A DNA stretch of 64,000 bases from an uncultured Hyphomicrobiales bacterium (GCA_903842455.1 CAIMLX010000205.1:124001-188000), one strand, 5' to 3'; positions 26,330-36,492 are shown, numbered from the stretch's first letter. Notes: generated from the sequence alone by a model not told the origin. A program made the numbers and translations.

Positions 26330-27981
26330 GGATCGACCCGGCTGCCGTCACCCAGCTCATACACCGGCAGGTGGATGGTGCTGGGGCGCTGCGGATCGTG
26401 GAACACCTCGATGTCGGCCGCCACCAGCGTCACCGCATCGCCGAGCTTCTCGTCCGTACCGGTATTGCGCGCATAGCGGGGGTGCGCTCCCGATGCCACC
26501 ACCACGCGCAGGCGATGGTCGCGCTTGAAGGTGTGGGCCGTGGCGTGCATCCGCAGCGTGATCTTCCAGATATCGTCGGGCATGGCCGGGTCGGCCGAGG
26601 TCTTCCGCACCAACCCGTCGCAGATATTTGTCGATACGCCCTTCTCGTCGACATCCGACAGCCGCACGAAGAAATCGGTATTCACGAGGCTGGAGCGGGC
26701 GTGAAGGATCACCCGCACCTGGCCCATCACGGTTACGTCGGTGAACAGCGGCTCCGAGGTGTAGACCAGCACGTCCTTGCGCGTCTCGAGCGGCGTCTGG
26801 TCCACCGGGCCGGCGCCGGTGAACGCGAACATTGCGCCGCCCACCGCCGGGGTGGGGTGGCGGGGGTCGTAGAGATAGGTGTCTGACTCGGACGCCACGA
26901 CCGGGCGCGGCGACAGCACGCTGCCGGGGTGCAAGTGCCAGATCTGTGTCTCGGTCGGCCCCGGCGGCCAGGCGTCGAAGTCGTGCCACTCGTTGCGCCC
27001 GGAGACATGGATACGCACCGCCTTGCGGTCGGGCGCCGGTTCGCCGAGCAGCTTCTCGTTCATCCATAGCAGCGTCTGCCGGGCGCTTTCGGCCTGCAGT
27101 TCGGGCGAGACGTGGAACCACGGCCCGATGGTCAGCTGCGGCCTCTGCCGCGCGTCCGCCAGCAGCGCATAGTCGCGCAGCAACTGGTCGAGCATGAAGT
27201 CGTACCAGCCCGAGGTGAAGCTCACCGGCGGCGTGCGGCTGCCGATCCGGTGGGTATGGTCAATCGGCTCCCAGAACGCGTCGTTGCCCACCGCGTCGGT
27301 CATCCACCGCTGCCAGAACGGCACCTCGTGGCCCGCGACCCGCCTGTCGGCGTCCCTCAGCGGCAGTTTCATGCTGGCCCGCAGGCTCGTCTTGTCGATA
27401 CCCCCGGTGAACATGCGCTGCACCAGCCCGAGCGGGTTGGAGCGTATGCCCTCCACCGTCTGCAGCCAGCTGAGCCACAGCCCCACCGCAAAGCTGCCAC
27501 CGGGGAAGACGATCGACTTGAACTCGGCGCTCGTCACCTTCACCGCCATGGCCGACTGCTTGGGCAGGGCATCGCAGATCGCCCACTGCGTGTAGCCGAG
27601 ATAGCTCGGGCCCGAGGTCCCGAGCCGCCCATCGTACCAGGGCTGGCGCTTGATCCAGTCGAGCGTCGCGAGGCCGTCATCGCGCTCGTGGCTCAGCGGA
27701 TCGAACTCGCCGCCGGACTTGTCGGTGCCGCGGCAGGCCTGCAGCACCACGTTGTAGCCGCGCTCGGCATAGATCTCGCCGATCGAAGAGAACCCGGAGA
27801 GGCCGTAGGGCTCGCGCATCAGGATGGTCGGGTGCGGACCGGGCATCACCGGCTCGAACAGCATGGTGGCGAGTTCGACGCCGTCGGGCATCGCCACCAT
27901 GATGCCCTTGGTGGTCCGGGCACGGCAGCGACCCTTGCCCAGCCGCATGCGGTCGGCAACAAAACGGCTGGTCAGGCTCAT
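26317..27981 (-). CDS. CocE/NonD-type serine hydrolase
   Basis: A 554-residue alpha/beta hydrolase of the CocE/NonD family. The nucleophile is in GTSGPSYLGY near residue 125. An Asp and His follow in the fold (GWYDFMLDQL; IGPWFHVS near 300), and the last 200 residues form the jelly-roll C-terminal domain (LVYTSEPLFTDVTVMG). Such enzymes act on esters or peptide bonds; the substrate cannot be read from sequence. It overlaps adenine deaminase by ATGA, so the two are co-translated. Confidence 0.85.
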   Translation of the reverse strand: MSLTSRFVADRMRLGKGRCRARTTKGIMVAMPDGVELATMLFEPVMPGPHPTILMREPYGLSGFSSIGEIYAERGYNVVLQACRGTDKSGGEFDPLSHERDDGLATLDWIKRQPWYDGRLGTSGPSYLGYTQWAICDALPKQSAMAVKVTSAEFKSIVFPGGSFAVGLWLSWLQTVEGIRSNPLGLVQRMFTGGIDKTSLRASMKLPLRDADRRVAGHEVPFWQRWMTDAVGNDAFWEPIDHTHRIGSRTPPVSFTSGWYDFMLDQLLRDYALLADARQRPQLTIGPWFHVSPELQAESARQTLLWMNEKLLGEPAPDRKAVRIHVSGRNEWHDFDAWPPGPTETQIWHLHPGSVLSPRPVVASESDTYLYDPRHPTPAVGGAMFAFTGAGPVDQTPLETRKDVLVYTSEPLFTDVTVMGQVRVILHARSSLVNTDFFVRLSDVDEKGVSTNICDGLVRKTSADPAMPDDIWKITLRMHATAHTFKRDHRLRVVVASGAHPRYARNTGTDEKLGDAVTLVAADIEVFHDPQRPSTIHLPVYELGDGSRVDPQLS

Positions 27982-29687
27982 TTGATGAAGTCGAACTTGT
28001 CGACGTCGAACAGGCCCTTGTCTGTCAGCTTCACATGCGGGATCACCGGCAGGGCGAGGAACGACACCTGCAGGAACGGCTCGGGCAGGGTGCAGCCGAG
28101 CGCATAGGCCGCCTCGCGCAGGATGTGCAGCTTGTCGGCGACCGCCTCGAAGCTCAGGAGACTCATCAATCCGGCGATCGGCAGCGCCAGTTCGGCGACC
28201 GGCCGTCCACCATCGGCGACGACGAAGCCGCCACCAAGCTCGATCAACCGGTTCACCGCCGTCGCCATGTCCTCGTCGGTGGCGCCGACGACGGTGATAT
28301 TGTGACTGTCGTGCCCAACCGACGAGGCAATGGCGCCGCGCTTCAGGCCAAACCCCTTGGCAAAGCTGCGCGCGATATTGCCGTTCTTGCCGTGCCGCTC
28401 GATCACCGCGATCTTGATCACGTCGTTCTCGAGATCGGGCAGGGTGCCCTTGTCGCTCACTTCGAGCGTCGCGTTCTCGCGATAGGTCAGGATCAGCCCG
28501 GGCCGCACCGCGATCACCGGCGTCTGGTTGCGGCTGGGGTCGGGCGGCACGATGAACGTGCTTGGCTTCACCGGCTTCGCCTTCATCGAGGCGAGACCCA
28601 CCGGCGGCACCGGCTTGCGGTCCTTGAACAGTTCCGGCCGCACCAGCCGGCCGGCGGAGATCACCTCGCCGACGCGGCAATCCTCGAGGCTGTCGAGCAG
28701 CGCGATATCGGCGCGATAGCCTGGGGCCACCAGGCCGCGATCCTTGAGCCCGAAGATGCGGGCGGCCGAGTGCGAGGCGGCCCGGTAGACGTGGTGCAGC
28801 GGGCGCCCGCGGGCGATCAGCCGGCGGATGGAGCTGTCGAGGTGCCCCTCCTCGGTGATGTCGAGCGGGTTGCGATCGTCGGTGCACAGCGCGACATAGG
28901 CCGACGTATTGGCGTCGAGCACTTCGGCCAGCGCATCGAGGTCCTTCGATACCGACCCCTCGCGGATCAGGATCGCCATGCCCTTGCGCAGCTTCTCCCG
29001 CGCTTCGGTCGCCGTCGTCGCCTCATGGTCGGTGCGGATGCCGGCGGCGAGATAACCGTTGAGCGGCAGGTCGGTGAGCAGCGGCGCGTGGCCATCGATA
29101 TGGGCACCCTGGAAGGCGACCAGCTTGTCGATGATCCCCTTGTCGCCCGCCAGCACGCCGGGGAAGTTCATCATCTCGGCGAGGCCGATCACCTGCTTGT
29201 GGTGCCGGAACTTCTCGAGGTCGGCGATTTCGAGTCGCGCGCCCGAGGTCTCGTGCGCGGTCGCCGGCACGCAGGACGAGAGGTTGACGCGGATATCCAT
29301 GATCGCGCGCTCGGCGCTTTCGAGGAAGTAGCGGATGCCTTCGGCGCCCAGCACGTTGGCGATCTCGTGCGGGTCGCAGATCACCGTGGTGACGCCGTGC
29401 GGCAGCACGCAGCGGTCGAATTCCAGCGGCGTCACCAGCGAGGATTCGATGTGCAGGTGCGTATCGATGAAGCCCGGCACCGCATAGCGGTTCTCGCCTT
29501 CGATCAGCCGCTTGCCGTTGTAGTAGCCGTAGGTGCCGACGATCCGGTCGGCGACGATGGCGATATCGGTATGGATGACCGAGCCCGAAATGACGTCGAG
29601 CAGCCGGACATTCTTGATCACCACGTCGGCGGGCACTTCGCCGGCCCCGGCCTTGATCATGCGGGTGAGGAGTTCAGCTGTGATCAT
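27978..29687 (-). CDS. ade: Adenine deaminase (amidohydrolase type)
   Basis: Deaminates adenine to hypoxanthine, which xanthine dehydrogenase can take on to urate. The 569 residues show PGFIDTHLHIESS (metal HxH), ITVVICDPHEIANV, the GLAEMMNFPGV stretch, CTDDRNP, and a C-terminal part with VGHDSHNITVVGATDEDM. This is the long bacterial form. ATG 29687 is chosen; a GTG five codons upstream is an alternative. It lies apart from the main purine operon but serves the same path. Confidence 0.95.
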   Translation of the reverse strand: MITAELLTRMIKAGAGEVPADVVIKNVRLLDVISGSVIHTDIAIVADRIVGTYGYYNGKRLIEGENRYAVPGFIDTHLHIESSLVTPLEFDRCVLPHGVTTVICDPHEIANVLGAEGIRYFLESAERAIMDIRVNLSSCVPATAHETSGARLEIADLEKFRHHKQVIGLAEMMNFPGVLAGDKGIIDKLVAFQGAHIDGHAPLLTDLPLNGYLAAGIRTDHEATTATEAREKLRKGMAILIREGSVSKDLDALAEVLDANTSAYVALCTDDRNPLDITEEGHLDSSIRRLIARGRPLHHVYRAASHSAARIFGLKDRGLVAPGYRADIALLDSLEDCRVGEVISAGRLVRPELFKDRKPVPPVGLASMKAKPVKPSTFIVPPDPSRNQTPVIAVRPGLILTYRENATLEVSDKGTLPDLENDVIKIAVIERHGKNGNIARSFAKGFGLKRGAIASSVGHDSHNITVVGATDEDMATAVNRLIELGGGFVVADGGRPVAELALPIAGLMSLLSFEAVADKLHILREAAYALGCTLPEPFLQVSFLALPVIPHVKLTDKGLFDVDKFDFIK

Positions 29688-29807
29688 CTTGGCGCCATCC
29701 ACATGAGCCTGAACGTCCCGCGCCACCGGGCCCCGGTCAAGGGGGCACGGAACCGCAGGCATGAGTATGGCGTTCCTTTTTACGATTGATCTTAAAGGGA
29801 AATGGCC

Positions 29808-30050
29808 ATGGAAACCTACGACGCCAACAAGACGACGCCCGAGGTTCGCCAGGGTAGCCGCCGGATGGGCAACTTTCGCGTGCTGATCCTGTCGCTTGTG
29901 GGCATCGTTGTGGCGTTCGGCATCCTGTTCGCCATTTCGACGGCGATCCAGCCGGGTGGCGAAGGGTCCGTCACCCAGCCCGGCGTGCAGCCGACCCCGT
30001 CCGCGGTTCCCGCCGACGACAGCATCACGACGCCCACCCCGGCGTCCTGA
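29808..30050 (+). CDS. Small single-span membrane protein (80 aa)
   Basis: A polar 25-residue N-terminus, one membrane helix (VLILSLVGIVVAFGILFAI) and a Pro/Thr-rich tail. The second of two in-frame ATGs (29808) is favoured because AAAGGGA lies 8 bases before it; the first, at 29802, is too close. It ends 5 bases before the topoisomerase start. No family is recognised. Confidence 0.6.
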   Translation: METYDANKTTPEVRQGSRRMGNFRVLILSLVGIVVAFGILFAISTAIQPGGEGSVTQPGVQPTPSAVPADDSITTPTPAS

Positions 30051-30055
30051 TCGCG

Positions 30056-31051
30056 ATGGCACGGCTCAAGCGGGCTGGGCGCGAGGACCTCACGGTGCGT
30101 CGCGTCCGGCGTGGTCGCGGGTTCGGATATGTCGATGCCACGGGCCTGACGCTGCGCGATCCGGATCTGGTCGCGCGCGTCCGGGCACTCGGCATTCCGC
30201 CGGCATGGACCGAGGTGCGGGTCGCTCTTGATCCCCGGCACCATATCCAGGCCCTCGGCCAAGATGCGGCGGGCCGGCTGCAATACATCTATCACGCCGA
30301 CTGGGAAGTTCGCCGCAGCCGGCGCAAGCAGCTGCAACTGGCGCTGCTATCCGAGTCGCTGCCGCGTATCCGTCGCCGGGTCCGAGAGGACCTTGAGGCC
30401 GAGCCGGGCAGCCGGCAACTGGCGCTGGCGCTCGGTGTCGCGCTCATCGACCGTACTGCCATGCGCGTCGGTCGCGAGCGCTATCTCGAGACCAACGGCA
30501 CGCGGGGGGCCGGAACTCTCTTTACCCGCGACATCACGATCTCGGGCGATACGGTAAGCATCCGCTTCCCGGCCAAGAGCGGCAAGACGGCTACCTACGA
30601 ACTCGCGGACGCCCATGTCGCCAGCGCCGTCCGCAAGGTGAAGACCGTGCCTGGAGCGCGGCTGCTGATGTATCGCAACGCCGAGGGTGTCCCGAAGGCG
30701 ATCCGCACCGACGACCTCTGCCGCTACCTTCGTGAGATCGCCGGCGTCCCGGTGACCGCCAAGGACTTCCGCACCCTGCACGCCAGCGCGCTTGCCGCCG
30801 AGGCACTGGCGAAGCTCGAGCCGGCCGAGTCGCCCTCCGCCCGCAAGCGCCAGATGGCGGCGGTGACCAAGCAGGTCGCGACGTTCCTCCAGAACACCCC
30901 GGCGATCTGCCGAGCCAGCTACATTGCGCCTTGCCTCTATGCGCTGTTCGACAAGGGCAAACTCGCCCCCCTGTGGGCAGGCGTCACCGAGACGCGCGGA
31001 CTGCGGCAGCGCGAGGCGCGACTGAGTGGCGTCCTCGCGGCCGCTGGGTAG
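30056..31051 (+). CDS. DNA topoisomerase IB (poxvirus-like)
   Basis: Relaxes supercoiled DNA by a 3'-phosphotyrosyl link. The 331 residues match the small bacterial TopIB group. GFGYVDATG starts the N-terminal domain; RVGRERYLETNGT, KSGKTATYELAD and VTAKDFRTLHAS carry catalytic Arg and Lys residues; NTPAICRASYIAP holds the active-site Tyr near 288. KDFRT is usually followed by WxG/A in this family, and here by LHA. The gene is convergent with the GGDEF/EAL gene, 4 bases apart. Confidence 0.92.
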   Translation: MARLKRAGREDLTVRRVRRGRGFGYVDATGLTLRDPDLVARVRALGIPPAWTEVRVALDPRHHIQALGQDAAGRLQYIYHADWEVRRSRRKQLQLALLSESLPRIRRRVREDLEAEPGSRQLALALGVALIDRTAMRVGRERYLETNGTRGAGTLFTRDITISGDTVSIRFPAKSGKTATYELADAHVASAVRKVKTVPGARLLMYRNAEGVPKAIRTDDLCRYLREIAGVPVTAKDFRTLHASALAAEALAKLEPAESPSARKRQMAAVTKQVATFLQNTPAICRASYIAPCLYALFDKGKLAPLWAGVTETRGLRQREARLSGVLAAAG

Positions 31052-31055
31052 GGCG

Positions 31056-33248
31056 TCAGGCAACCCGCGCGGCGGGCAATGGTGTCGGCACGTCCAGCAG
31101 GCGCTCGAGCGCCGGGGCCTCGAGCGGCTTCGAGAACAGGAAGCCCTGGAAGGTGTTGCAACCCATCGATGCAAGGATGCGGAACTGCTCGTCGGTCTCG
31201 ACGCCCTCCGCCGTCACCTCGATGTCGAGGGCGTGCGCCAGCGTCACCAGGGCCTGCACGATAGCAACCGAGGCAGCTGCCGTGGACAGCTGGCTGATGA
31301 AGGAACGGTCGATCTTGATGCGATCGACCGGGTACCGCTTGAGGTAGTTGAGCGACGAGTATCCGGTGCCGAAATCGTCGAGGGCGATCTTGATGCCGGC
31401 GCGGCGGAAGGCGCGGATGGCGTCGAACGCGACAAGCTCGTCGTCCAGCAGGATCGACTCGGTAATCTCGATCTCGAGGTCCTGCGGCCGCATGCCGGTT
31501 TCCTGCAGCACCGCGAAGATGCGTTCGGTGAAGGTCGGGTTACGCAGCTGCGCGGGCGAAATATTCACCGCCATGGTCAGGCCCGGCCAGCGGGCGCCGA
31601 TCTGGCAGGCGCGGCGCAGCACCACGTCGCCCAGCGCCTCGATCAGTCCCGAGCCCTCGGCAATGGGAACGAAGTCCATGGGCGCGATCGGGCCGCGGCG
31701 CGGATGGGTCCAGCGCACCAGGGCCTCGGCGCCGACGATCTCGCCATCGCGCCGACCGAACAGGGGCTGGAACGCCACCCAGAGCTGGTCGCCGACCTTC
31801 AGCGCCTCGCGCAATTCAGCTTCCATCGAGTGGCGTGTCTGCACGAGCTCGTTCATCGATTCGACGTAGACGGCAGCGCGGTTGCGGCCGGACGACTTGG
31901 CTTCATACAGCGCGATATCCGCCCGGCGGGTGAGCTCATGCCGGTTGCGGTCCTGTGGCCGTGCCATCACCACGCCGATCGAGACACCGACGAAGGCCTC
32001 GTTGCCGCCAATGCGGAACGGCCGGCCGATCGCCTCGATGATGCTGCGGCACATTGCCATCACCTCCGGCTCATTCAGGTCGTTGATGCAGAGAATTCCA
32101 AACTCGTCCCCACCCAGGCGCGCCAGGATCTCATCGGGCCCGACGATGTGGCGCAACCTGTCGCCGACGGCGCGGATAAGGTCATCACCAGCGTGGTGGC
32201 CGAGCGTATCGTTGACCTGCTTGAAGCGGTCCAGATCGAGCATCAGCAGGGCAGGGAGCTCCCGCGTCGTGTCAGGATCGCGCAGGATGCGGTCGAACTG
32301 CTGCTCGAACATCAGCCGGTTTGGCAGATGGGTGAGGGGGTCCTCGGTGGCCTGACGCTCGGCGTCGATACGCTTGTTTTCGAGCGCGCGCGACGAGCGC
32401 CACAGCCGGTGCAGCAGCAGGGCGACCACGAGGCCGAGAACGCCGAAGCCGGAAGCAAAGGCCGGGACCGTCTGGGCCAGCAGTTCGGTGCCGGGCAGGT
32501 AAGGTTGCCACTCGTAGAAAGCGACGATCCTGCCGTAGCGGTTGGTGACCGGGAAGACCGACAACCCGGTGTCGCTGGGGTTGATGGTAAAGCGCCCGGC
32601 CTCGAGCATGTACCGGTCGATGATCCCCAGCTCGTAGCGCAGGTCGAGCTTCACCACGCTGACCAGGATCGGCTCTTCTCCCGGTCGCCGCTCGTCCTCG
32701 CCGTTCGCCGAGACCACCGGGAATACCCCGACAATGGCAGGGGCGCCGCCGACAACCGCGAAGTCGGCGATCGACGGGGGGATGTCGAGGTAGCCGAGTC
32801 TGGTCCTGGCGCGCAGTTCGGCCACCATTGGAGCCACCACCGGTGCCACGTCGTCGTACGCGCTGCTGGCGACTCTTCTTCCCGCCTGGGCGGCGAAGAT
32901 GGGGGTGTCGTCGCCCTCGAGGATGTAGGACGCATCGTGCTGGAAATAGCTCGACATCTGGCGCGCGACATTGTGGTTGAGCCAGGTGAAGTCGCGGTGT
33001 GAAATGGCGGACAGCGTATTGTCCCAGACGCCGACGCTTTCCTGGTCCTTGGCGATCTGACGCAGCTGCTGGCTCAGCGAGCTGATGATTCGGGTGGCCT
33101 GCCGGTCGATGCCAACCTTGTCGACCTGGGCACCCGACCAAAATACGAAGAAACCCAGCAGCGCCGCGGTGGCAACGAACACGACCAACACCGAGCCGAG
33201 AACGACCAGCGAGAATGAGCTGCCTGACCTTATTCCAGTCGATTGCAT
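31056..33248 (-). CDS. Membrane CHASE4-GGDEF-EAL cyclic-di-GMP protein
   Basis: Makes and/or breaks cyclic-di-GMP in response to an outside signal. Layout: one membrane helix at about 15-40, a CHASE4-like periplasmic domain to about 255 (DQESVGVWDNTLSAI, DFTWLNHNV), a second helix (FASGFGVLGLVVALLL), GGDEF at about 295-460 and EAL to the end. The GGDEF motif is intact (RLGGDEFGI) and so is EAL (GAEALVRW), with DDFGTGYSSL and the late EGVET also present, so both activities are possible. ATG 33248 is used; TTG 33293 would add 15 residues. Confidence 0.92.
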   Translation of the reverse strand: MQSTGIRSGSSFSLVVLGSVLVVFVATAALLGFFVFWSGAQVDKVGIDRQATRIISSLSQQLRQIAKDQESVGVWDNTLSAISHRDFTWLNHNVARQMSSYFQHDASYILEGDDTPIFAAQAGRRVASSAYDDVAPVVAPMVAELRARTRLGYLDIPPSIADFAVVGGAPAIVGVFPVVSANGEDERRPGEEPILVSVVKLDLRYELGIIDRYMLEAGRFTINPSDTGLSVFPVTNRYGRIVAFYEWQPYLPGTELLAQTVPAFASGFGVLGLVVALLLHRLWRSSRALENKRIDAERQATEDPLTHLPNRLMFEQQFDRILRDPDTTRELPALLMLDLDRFKQVNDTLGHHAGDDLIRAVGDRLRHIVGPDEILARLGGDEFGILCINDLNEPEVMAMCRSIIEAIGRPFRIGGNEAFVGVSIGVVMARPQDRNRHELTRRADIALYEAKSSGRNRAAVYVESMNELVQTRHSMEAELREALKVGDQLWVAFQPLFGRRDGEIVGAEALVRWTHPRRGPIAPMDFVPIAEGSGLIEALGDVVLRRACQIGARWPGLTMAVNISPAQLRNPTFTERIFAVLQETGMRPQDLEIEITESILLDDELVAFDAIRAFRRAGIKIALDDFGTGYSSLNYLKRYPVDRIKIDRSFISQLSTAAASVAIVQALVTLAHALDIEVTAEGVETDEQFRILASMGCNTFQGFLFSKPLEAPALERLLDVPTPLPAARVA

Positions 33249-33400
33249 TGGCTTCTGCCAAGGAGTGACGCGCCGGACACTGTTCTCAGCCAAGCTTTGC
33301 CAAGTCGTTACCCGCCTGCGGTCAAACGTGAAATATCAGAAGAATTGACTGAAATGGGAGTTGGTGCCTCCTGAGGGCGCGCCCACTTGCCCGGATTTCT

Positions 33401-33418
33401 CCCCGCAACTGTGCGGGG
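33401..33418 (-). terminator. Hairpin after the ROK regulator gene
   Basis: TGCGGGG and CCCCGCA arms (33412-33418 and 33401-33407) form a 7-bp stem directly after the stop of the ROK gene on the minus strand. No T-run follows, so the call is weak. Confidence 0.35.
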
Positions 33419-34645
33419 TCACGCATTGTCCTTGAACAGGACTTCGCGATCCTGGGTGAAGTTGGCAAGGAGCGGCAGGCAGGCGCCACCCATGGCGCGC
33501 GCCGCATTGCCGATACTCCCGGGCAGCAGGCGAAAGTTCGACAGTCCCTGCCGGTTCACCCGGCCGATGGCCGCCTCGGTTCGCGCGATGACTTTTTCCC
33601 GAACGTGTGGGGGGAAGGCGCCATCGATCAGCACCGTTTCGACATCGATCACCGCGATGGCGGCAACGATCGCGTAGGCAAGGCTCTCGGCAACCTCGTC
33701 GACCCAGTCTTCGAGCAGGGCGCCGAGGTCATCGCCCCAGTCGTCTGGTGACTGCCACAGCACGGCCGGTGAGCGACCGATGTCCATAAGCTTGCGCTCG
33801 AGCACGTAGATGGAGGCGACGTGCACCAGTTGGGAGCCCGTTCCGATCCCGCTTCCGGCCCTCTGGGGCGCCGGCATCGAACCGAGCGCTCCAGCATTGC
33901 TGGTCCGTCCCGGGAAGAGGTGGCCATCGAGGACCAGCCCGCCGCCGATGAAGGAGCCGATGAAGATGTACAGGTAGTCCGGATAGCTCGCCCCCTGGCC
34001 GAACATCAGTTCGGCAGCGCAGGCGGCGGTGATGTCGTTGGCGAAATACACCGGCCACTCGGAATCGCGTGCCAGCAGCTCGCGCATGTCGATGTCGCGC
34101 CATGCGTCGATTTCCGCCTTGGGTGCGCCGATCTCCTCGTGCCAGGTCCACATCTCGTACGGTGCCGCTATGCCGAGGCCGGCGATGCGCTTGTCCAGAC
34201 GCGATGGCAGTTTGGCCCGCATGGCGGCAATGCCCTGGCGCGCGAACTCGGTGACGCCTTGCGGGGTTGGATAGGGATAGACCTCGTGGCGGAGCGCGAG
34301 GACTTTTCCGACGAAGTCGATGAGATACAGGTCGACGCTTCGGCGCCCGATCTTCAGCCCGAACGAAAGCGCACCTTCGGGGTTGAGCGAGTAGGGGGCG
34401 GATGGCTGTCCGACCCGTCCACGCTGAGGCTGCCCCTTCAGCAGCAGCTCCTCGTCCGTCAGTTGATTGACGATGATCGAGATGGTCTGCATCGACAGGC
34501 CGCTGAGACGCACAAGTTCGGCCTTGTGCAACTGCTTGTGCAACCGGATCAGCGACAGGACGAGCCGCTCGTGGTGGGCGCGCAGGCCGGATTGGTTTGA
34601 CCCTCGAAGTGTCGTCGAAGGTGTTGCGCTTGCGAAAGTCGACAT
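33419..34645 (-). CDS. ROK-family transcriptional regulator of the sugar locus
   Basis: A sugar-responsive repressor of 408 residues. The winged helix at about 15-75 (LVRLSGLSMQTISIIVNQLT) precedes a ROK sugar-kinase-like domain with GLGIAAPYEMW and FANDITAACAAELMFG. The kinase DNDA and zinc motifs are not fully kept, as in regulators. ATG 34645 is used; TTG 34660 is an alternative. It follows the FucU-like gene and both face the FrcBCA operon, the same layout as FrcR in rhizobia, so it probably controls that operon. Confidence 0.88.
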   Translation of the reverse strand: MSTFASATPSTTLRGSNQSGLRAHHERLVLSLIRLHKQLHKAELVRLSGLSMQTISIIVNQLTDEELLLKGQPQRGRVGQPSAPYSLNPEGALSFGLKIGRRSVDLYLIDFVGKVLALRHEVYPYPTPQGVTEFARQGIAAMRAKLPSRLDKRIAGLGIAAPYEMWTWHEEIGAPKAEIDAWRDIDMRELLARDSEWPVYFANDITAACAAELMFGQGASYPDYLYIFIGSFIGGGLVLDGHLFPGRTSNAGALGSMPAPQRAGSGIGTGSQLVHVASIYVLERKLMDIGRSPAVLWQSPDDWGDDLGALLEDWVDEVAESLAYAIVAAIAVIDVETVLIDGAFPPHVREKVIARTEAAIGRVNRQGLSNFRLLPGSIGNAARAMGGACLPLLANFTQDREVLFKDNA

Positions 34646-34686
34646 CCGTGTGCTCGTCAAAGGCCTTGCGGCAAGTCAGCGATACG

Positions 34687-35112
34687 CTACGCCCCTACCA
34701 CACCCTTGCGCAGGATCACATTGGCAAACAGGGCACCCTCGGACGTCGCCACGATTGTGTGGGCGGCCCGAATCCGAGGGTAGAGCTCGTCCGCCGGCAG
34801 CGGTCGGGCGACGGCGCCATGACCCAGCCGGAAGCACAGCTCATCGACGGACTGGTGGAACGGACTGGTTCGCATCGGATCGTTTGAAGGGGCGGCGCGA
34901 AAGACCGGGTGGCTGTCGCGATCGAGCGGAGTCACGGTAAGGATGGCCTCGAGCAGCGGCAACAGGCCCAGGCCGTCGGCCCGTACCAACCGACGCGCAT
35001 GCTCCTGGGCGGGATAGTTCCCGTCCACCAGGGCGATCTCGTCGCCATGCCCCATTGCCCGCAGTGTGTACAGCAAGTCTGGGCCGAGAATTTTCGGTAT
35101 GCCGATCAGCAT
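34687..35112 (-). CDS. RbsD/FucU-family sugar mutarotase
   Basis: Speeds the exchange of alpha and beta sugar forms. The 141 residues match FucU: opening LGPDLLYTLRAMGHGDEIAL with the conserved His, and closing IVATSEGALFANVILRKGVV. The start is ATG 35112; no good binding site is seen and a longer frame exists. The gene is transcribed with the ROK regulator and away from the ABC importer. It hints that the imported sugar has anomers needing fast exchange, such as L-fucose, ribose or another furanose/pyranose sugar. Confidence 0.85.
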   Translation of the reverse strand: MLIGIPKILGPDLLYTLRAMGHGDEIALVDGNYPAQEHARRLVRADGLGLLPLLEAILTVTPLDRDSHPVFRAAPSNDPMRTSPFHQSVDELCFRLGHGAVARPLPADELYPRIRAAHTIVATSEGALFANVILRKGVVGA

Positions 35113-35215
35113 GTTAGGCGAGGGTCGGGCCAACGTTCCCGCCCACGAAACAGGGTCAGTTTCATGTTTTTTTCCGTGCTCCCTGTGCCGGAGATTGCGG
35201 GTAGCCGGCACCCCT

Positions 35216-35250
35216 GTCAATAACTAAATAAGGTTGATATATTAATTGAC
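35216..35250. promoter_or_regulatory. Candidate operator/promoter of the divergent sugar genes
   Basis: In the 259 bp between the FucU-like gene and the importer there is one clearly AT-rich island. GTCAAT (35216-35221) and ATTGAC (35245-35250) are perfect inverted arms around an AT-rich centre that includes TTGATATATTAA. ROK repressors bind AT-rich palindromes of this kind. TTGACA at 35247-35252 could be a -35 element of the rightward promoter. Confidence 0.4.
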
Positions 35251-35371
35251 ATGTCGCCCGGAAATGAGGTTGATAGCGCCAGACGGCCTGGGGAGGAACG
35301 TCAGATTGCCACCCAGGAAGTTCAGCGCAGCGCGGCATCGCCTGCGTCGCAATCCAATGGGAGGACCACTC

Positions 35372-36391
35372 GTGAAGCATCTGAAGACATCCCTGATCCT
35401 GGGCGCCGCCGTGTTCGCGTTCATGGCCGTGCCGGCCGCCGCCGCCGACCTGGCGTGCCTGATCACCAAAAACAACACCAACCCGTTCTTCGTGAAGATG
35501 AAGGAAGGCGCCGAAGCCGCCGCAAAGACCGCCGGCCTCGATTTCCAGGCCTTTGCCGGTGAGAAGGACGGCGACGCCGCCCCGCAGATCACCGCCATCG
35601 AAAACTGCGTTGCCGCCGGTGCCAAGGGTATCCTGATCACCCCGTCGAACGACTCCGTCGGCCCGGCCCTCAAGGACGCCCGCGCCGCCGGCATCCTGGT
35701 GATCGCGCTCGATACGCCGCTCGCCGATGCCGATGCACAGGACATCACGTTTGCGACCGACAACTTCGAAGCCGGCCTGCTGATCGGCAAGTGGGCCGCG
35801 GCGAAGCTGGGGCCTGAGGCTGCCGCCAACGCCAAGATCGCCATGCTCGACATCAACAAGGACAACATCTCGGTCGACGTCCAGCGCGACACCGGGTTCC
35901 TCGTCGGCTTCGGTATCGAAGTGCCGGACCTCAAGGTGCTCGGTTCGGAAACCGACCCGCGCGTCATCGGCCATGAAACAACCGATGCGAACCCCGAAGG
36001 CGGCCTGCGCGGCATGGAAACCCTGCTCGCCAAGGACCCCGACATCAACGTCGTCTACACCATTAACGAGCCCGCAGCTGAAGGCGCCTACCAGGCCCTC
36101 AAGGCTGCCGGCAAGGAAGGCCAGGCGATCATCGTGTCCGTCGACGGCGGCTGCCCGGGCGTTGCCTCGGTCAAGTCGGGCGTAATCGGCGCGACCTCGC
36201 AGCAGTACCCGCTGCAGATGGCCTCCAAGGGCATCGAAGCCATCGTGGCCTTCGCCAAGGACGGCACCCGTCCGGCCGTCACCGAAGGCCTGAGCTTCTT
36301 CAACACCGGCGTGAACCTGGTGACCGACCAGCCGGTCGAGGGCGTGCCGTCGATTGACACCACCAAGGGCACCGAGCTCTGCTGGGGCTGA
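35372..36391 (+). CDS. frcB: Sugar ABC importer binding protein (FrcB-like)
   Basis: Periplasmic sugar-binding protein of 339 residues. A signal peptide ends near VPAAAA. The mature protein begins [19 protein letters not shown] and has the FrcB-like stretches [25 protein letters not shown] and the C-terminal CWG. These resemble Sinorhizobium FrcB, which takes fructose, mannose and ribose. GTG 35372 is the start, with GGGAGGA 7 bases upstream; the frame runs on upstream through the regulatory region and is not used there. Confidence 0.88.
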   Translation: MKHLKTSLILGAAVFAFMAVPAAAADLACLITKNNTNPFFVKMKEGAEAAAKTAGLDFQAFAGEKDGDAAPQITAIENCVAAGAKGILITPSNDSVGPALKDARAAGILVIALDTPLADADAQDITFATDNFEAGLLIGKWAAAKLGPEAAANAKIAMLDINKDNISVDVQRDTGFLVGFGIEVPDLKVLGSETDPRVIGHETTDANPEGGLRGMETLLAKDPDINVVYTINEPAAEGAYQALKAAGKEGQAIIVSVDGGCPGVASVKSGVIGATSQQYPLQMASKGIEAIVAFAKDGTRPAVTEGLSFFNTGVNLVTDQPVEGVPSIDTTKGTELCWG

Positions 36392-36412
36392 TCCAGCCTG
36401 AATGACAGCGAC

Positions 36413-36434
36413 GGGGGCGGCGCAAGTCGCCCCC
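36413..36434 (+). terminator. Hairpin between binding-protein and permease genes
   Basis: GGGGGCG (36413-36419) pairs with CGCCCCC (36428-36434). No T-run follows. Hairpins in this place commonly shield the binding-protein message or cut read-through into the permease gene. Confidence 0.5.
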
Positions 36435-36492
36435 TGACCGCGTTAATCTGCGCAGGGCAGGGACCGGGGATCGACTTTTTCGAGGGGGAGTG